From Rickettsia typhi (GTDB lineage Bacteria; Pseudomonadota; Gammaproteobacteria; Burkholderiales; Burkholderiaceae_C): 15,738 bases of DNA. This document shows, in pieces, positions 15,299 through 15,738 of the stretch; the first letter of the stretch is position 1, and each line of letters begins with the position of its first letter. The DNA is taken from the NCBI GenBank assembly GCA_943325485.2, contig CALPPP020000012.1, forward strand, positions 1 through 15,738, in the 5' to 3' direction. Made by a program: the position numbers and the translations under genes. The notes below the pieces were generated by a model. The model ran no database searches, was not told the DNA's origin, and saw nothing but the letters and a program-made list of their open reading frames with translations.

Positions 15299-15733
15299 AT
15301 GAAAACCATCGAGAAGTCTGTCCTAATCTGGTTTAGCGCACAAGAGATGTTCAATTTGGTCGTTGATGTGGACAGCTATCCCGCGTTTTTGCCATGGTGT
15401 GATAAGACTGAAATACTGGAGCAAACACCTGACGCCATGACCGCACGCATAGGCATGGCGTTTGGTGGTTTGCATAAAAGCTTCACCACCCGCAACACCC
15501 ACGTGGCAGGCCGACAAGTGCAGCTGAGCTTGGTGGATGGCCCCTTCAAGCACCTGCACGGTGAGTGGAATTTTGTGCCCTTGGGTGAAGAGCGTGCTTG
15601 CCGCATTGAACTCAAGTTGTCGTACAGCTTTGACTCCATGTTCGGCGCTTTGGTAGGACCCGTGTTCGACCGCATTGCAGCCACCTTGGTCGACGCATTT
15701 GTCAAACGTGCAGAGATGGTCTACCCCTCATGA
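15299..15733 (+). CDS. ratA: RatA/COQ10-type START-domain protein
   Basis: The 144-residue protein fits the RatA (YfjG)/coenzyme-Q-binding COQ10 family: KSVLIWFSAQEMFNLV, then VDSYPAFLPWCD, GPFKHLHGEWNF and a C-terminal helix FDRIAATLVDAFVKRAE. The fold is a START-like lipid-binding barrel. E. coli RatA is described as a toxin that blocks ribosomal subunit joining, while other members are tied to ubiquinone; which role applies here cannot be told from sequence, so the toxin label should be used with care. It is divergent from smpB, as in E. coli. The ATG at 15299 gives the standard N-terminus; the gene ends with TGA at 15731, overlapping a probable next start by ATGA. Confidence 0.9.
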   Translation: MKTIEKSVLIWFSAQEMFNLVVDVDSYPAFLPWCDKTEILEQTPDAMTARIGMAFGGLHKSFTTRNTHVAGRQVQLSLVDGPFKHLHGEWNFVPLGEERACRIELKLSYSFDSMFGALVGPVFDRIAATLVDAFVKRAEMVYPS

Positions 15734-15738
15734 AGATC
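15730..15738 (+). CDS. Probable start of RatB/RnfH family gene, cut by the window edge
   Basis: An ATG at 15730 overlaps the ratA stop in an ATGA arrangement and reads M-K-I before the edge. In many proteobacteria ratA is followed immediately by a small ubiquitin-like RnfH (RatB) gene. Only three codons are visible, so the identity is inferred from position alone. Confidence 0.35.

Noticed and set aside
14754..15738. tmRNA gene or toxin-antitoxin pair near smpB/ratA
   Set aside because: No tRNA-like ends or tag-coding sequence are visible, and ratA is a conserved core gene next to smpB; the toxin role is not shown by sequence.

Overview
The window is a compact, gene-dense piece of a proteobacterial chromosome. 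The gene order (der end; hfq-hflX-hflK-hflC-DUF2065-hisZ-purA-phosphoribosyltransferase; smpB divergent from ratA) and the protein sequences point to Burkholderiales, probably a Comamonadaceae-like freshwater betaproteobacterium with roughly half G+C. This assignment rests on gene order and recalled family sequences, not on a search. I see no mobile element, CRISPR array, tRNA or rRNA, and no gap over 300 bases without a gene.

Layout. (1) 1-277: the 3' end of der (ribosome-assembly GTPase). (2) 278-3928: five genes of mixed orientation. These are a leftward pair yccA plus a small zinc-ribbon protein, a divergent NhaR-like LysR regulator, a convergent Alx/TerC membrane protein, and a DUF2062 membrane protein. 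They sit between der and hfq, which I expect to be adjacent in related genomes. (3) 3996-12362: one long rightward run with gaps of 3-64 bases: hfq, hflX, hflK, hflC, yjeT-like DUF2065, hisZ, purA, a purine-type phosphoribosyltransferase, and a cystathionine beta-lyase (metC). (4) 12359-14070: a leftward pair, an arylesterase/TesA-like SGNH hydrolase followed by mnmH (tRNA 2-selenouridine synthase), joined by a TGATG stop/start overlap. (5) 14076-14753: a YbbA-type ABC ATPase, head to head with the esterase. (6) 14754-15738: smpB leftward, ratA rightward, and the first codons of a probable ratB/rnfH gene at the edge.

How the genes may work together. HflK and HflC form the membrane complex that surrounds the FtsH protease, and the nearby YccA-type protein belongs to a family known in E. 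coli as an FtsH substrate and modulator. Hfq and HflX act in RNA regulation and ribosome rescue. SmpB (trans-translation), Der and the MnmH tRNA modifier add further translation functions. HisZ, PurA and the phosphoribosyltransferase link histidine and purine metabolism through PRPP and AICAR. The inserted block carries three genes whose families are tied to cation or pH handling (NhaR-like, YccA/BI-1, Alx/TerC).

The best regulatory signal is the 99-base yccA/nhaR intergenic region. It holds two face-to-face promoters that overlap physically, and a GGCTTGA direct repeat with a 14-base period across them. Several start codons are non-ATG (hfq GTG, hflX TTG, esterase GTG). Four convergent gene pairs have almost no space between their stops. 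I found nothing that I would call a wholly undescribed system; this is mostly core genome with some unusual junctions.
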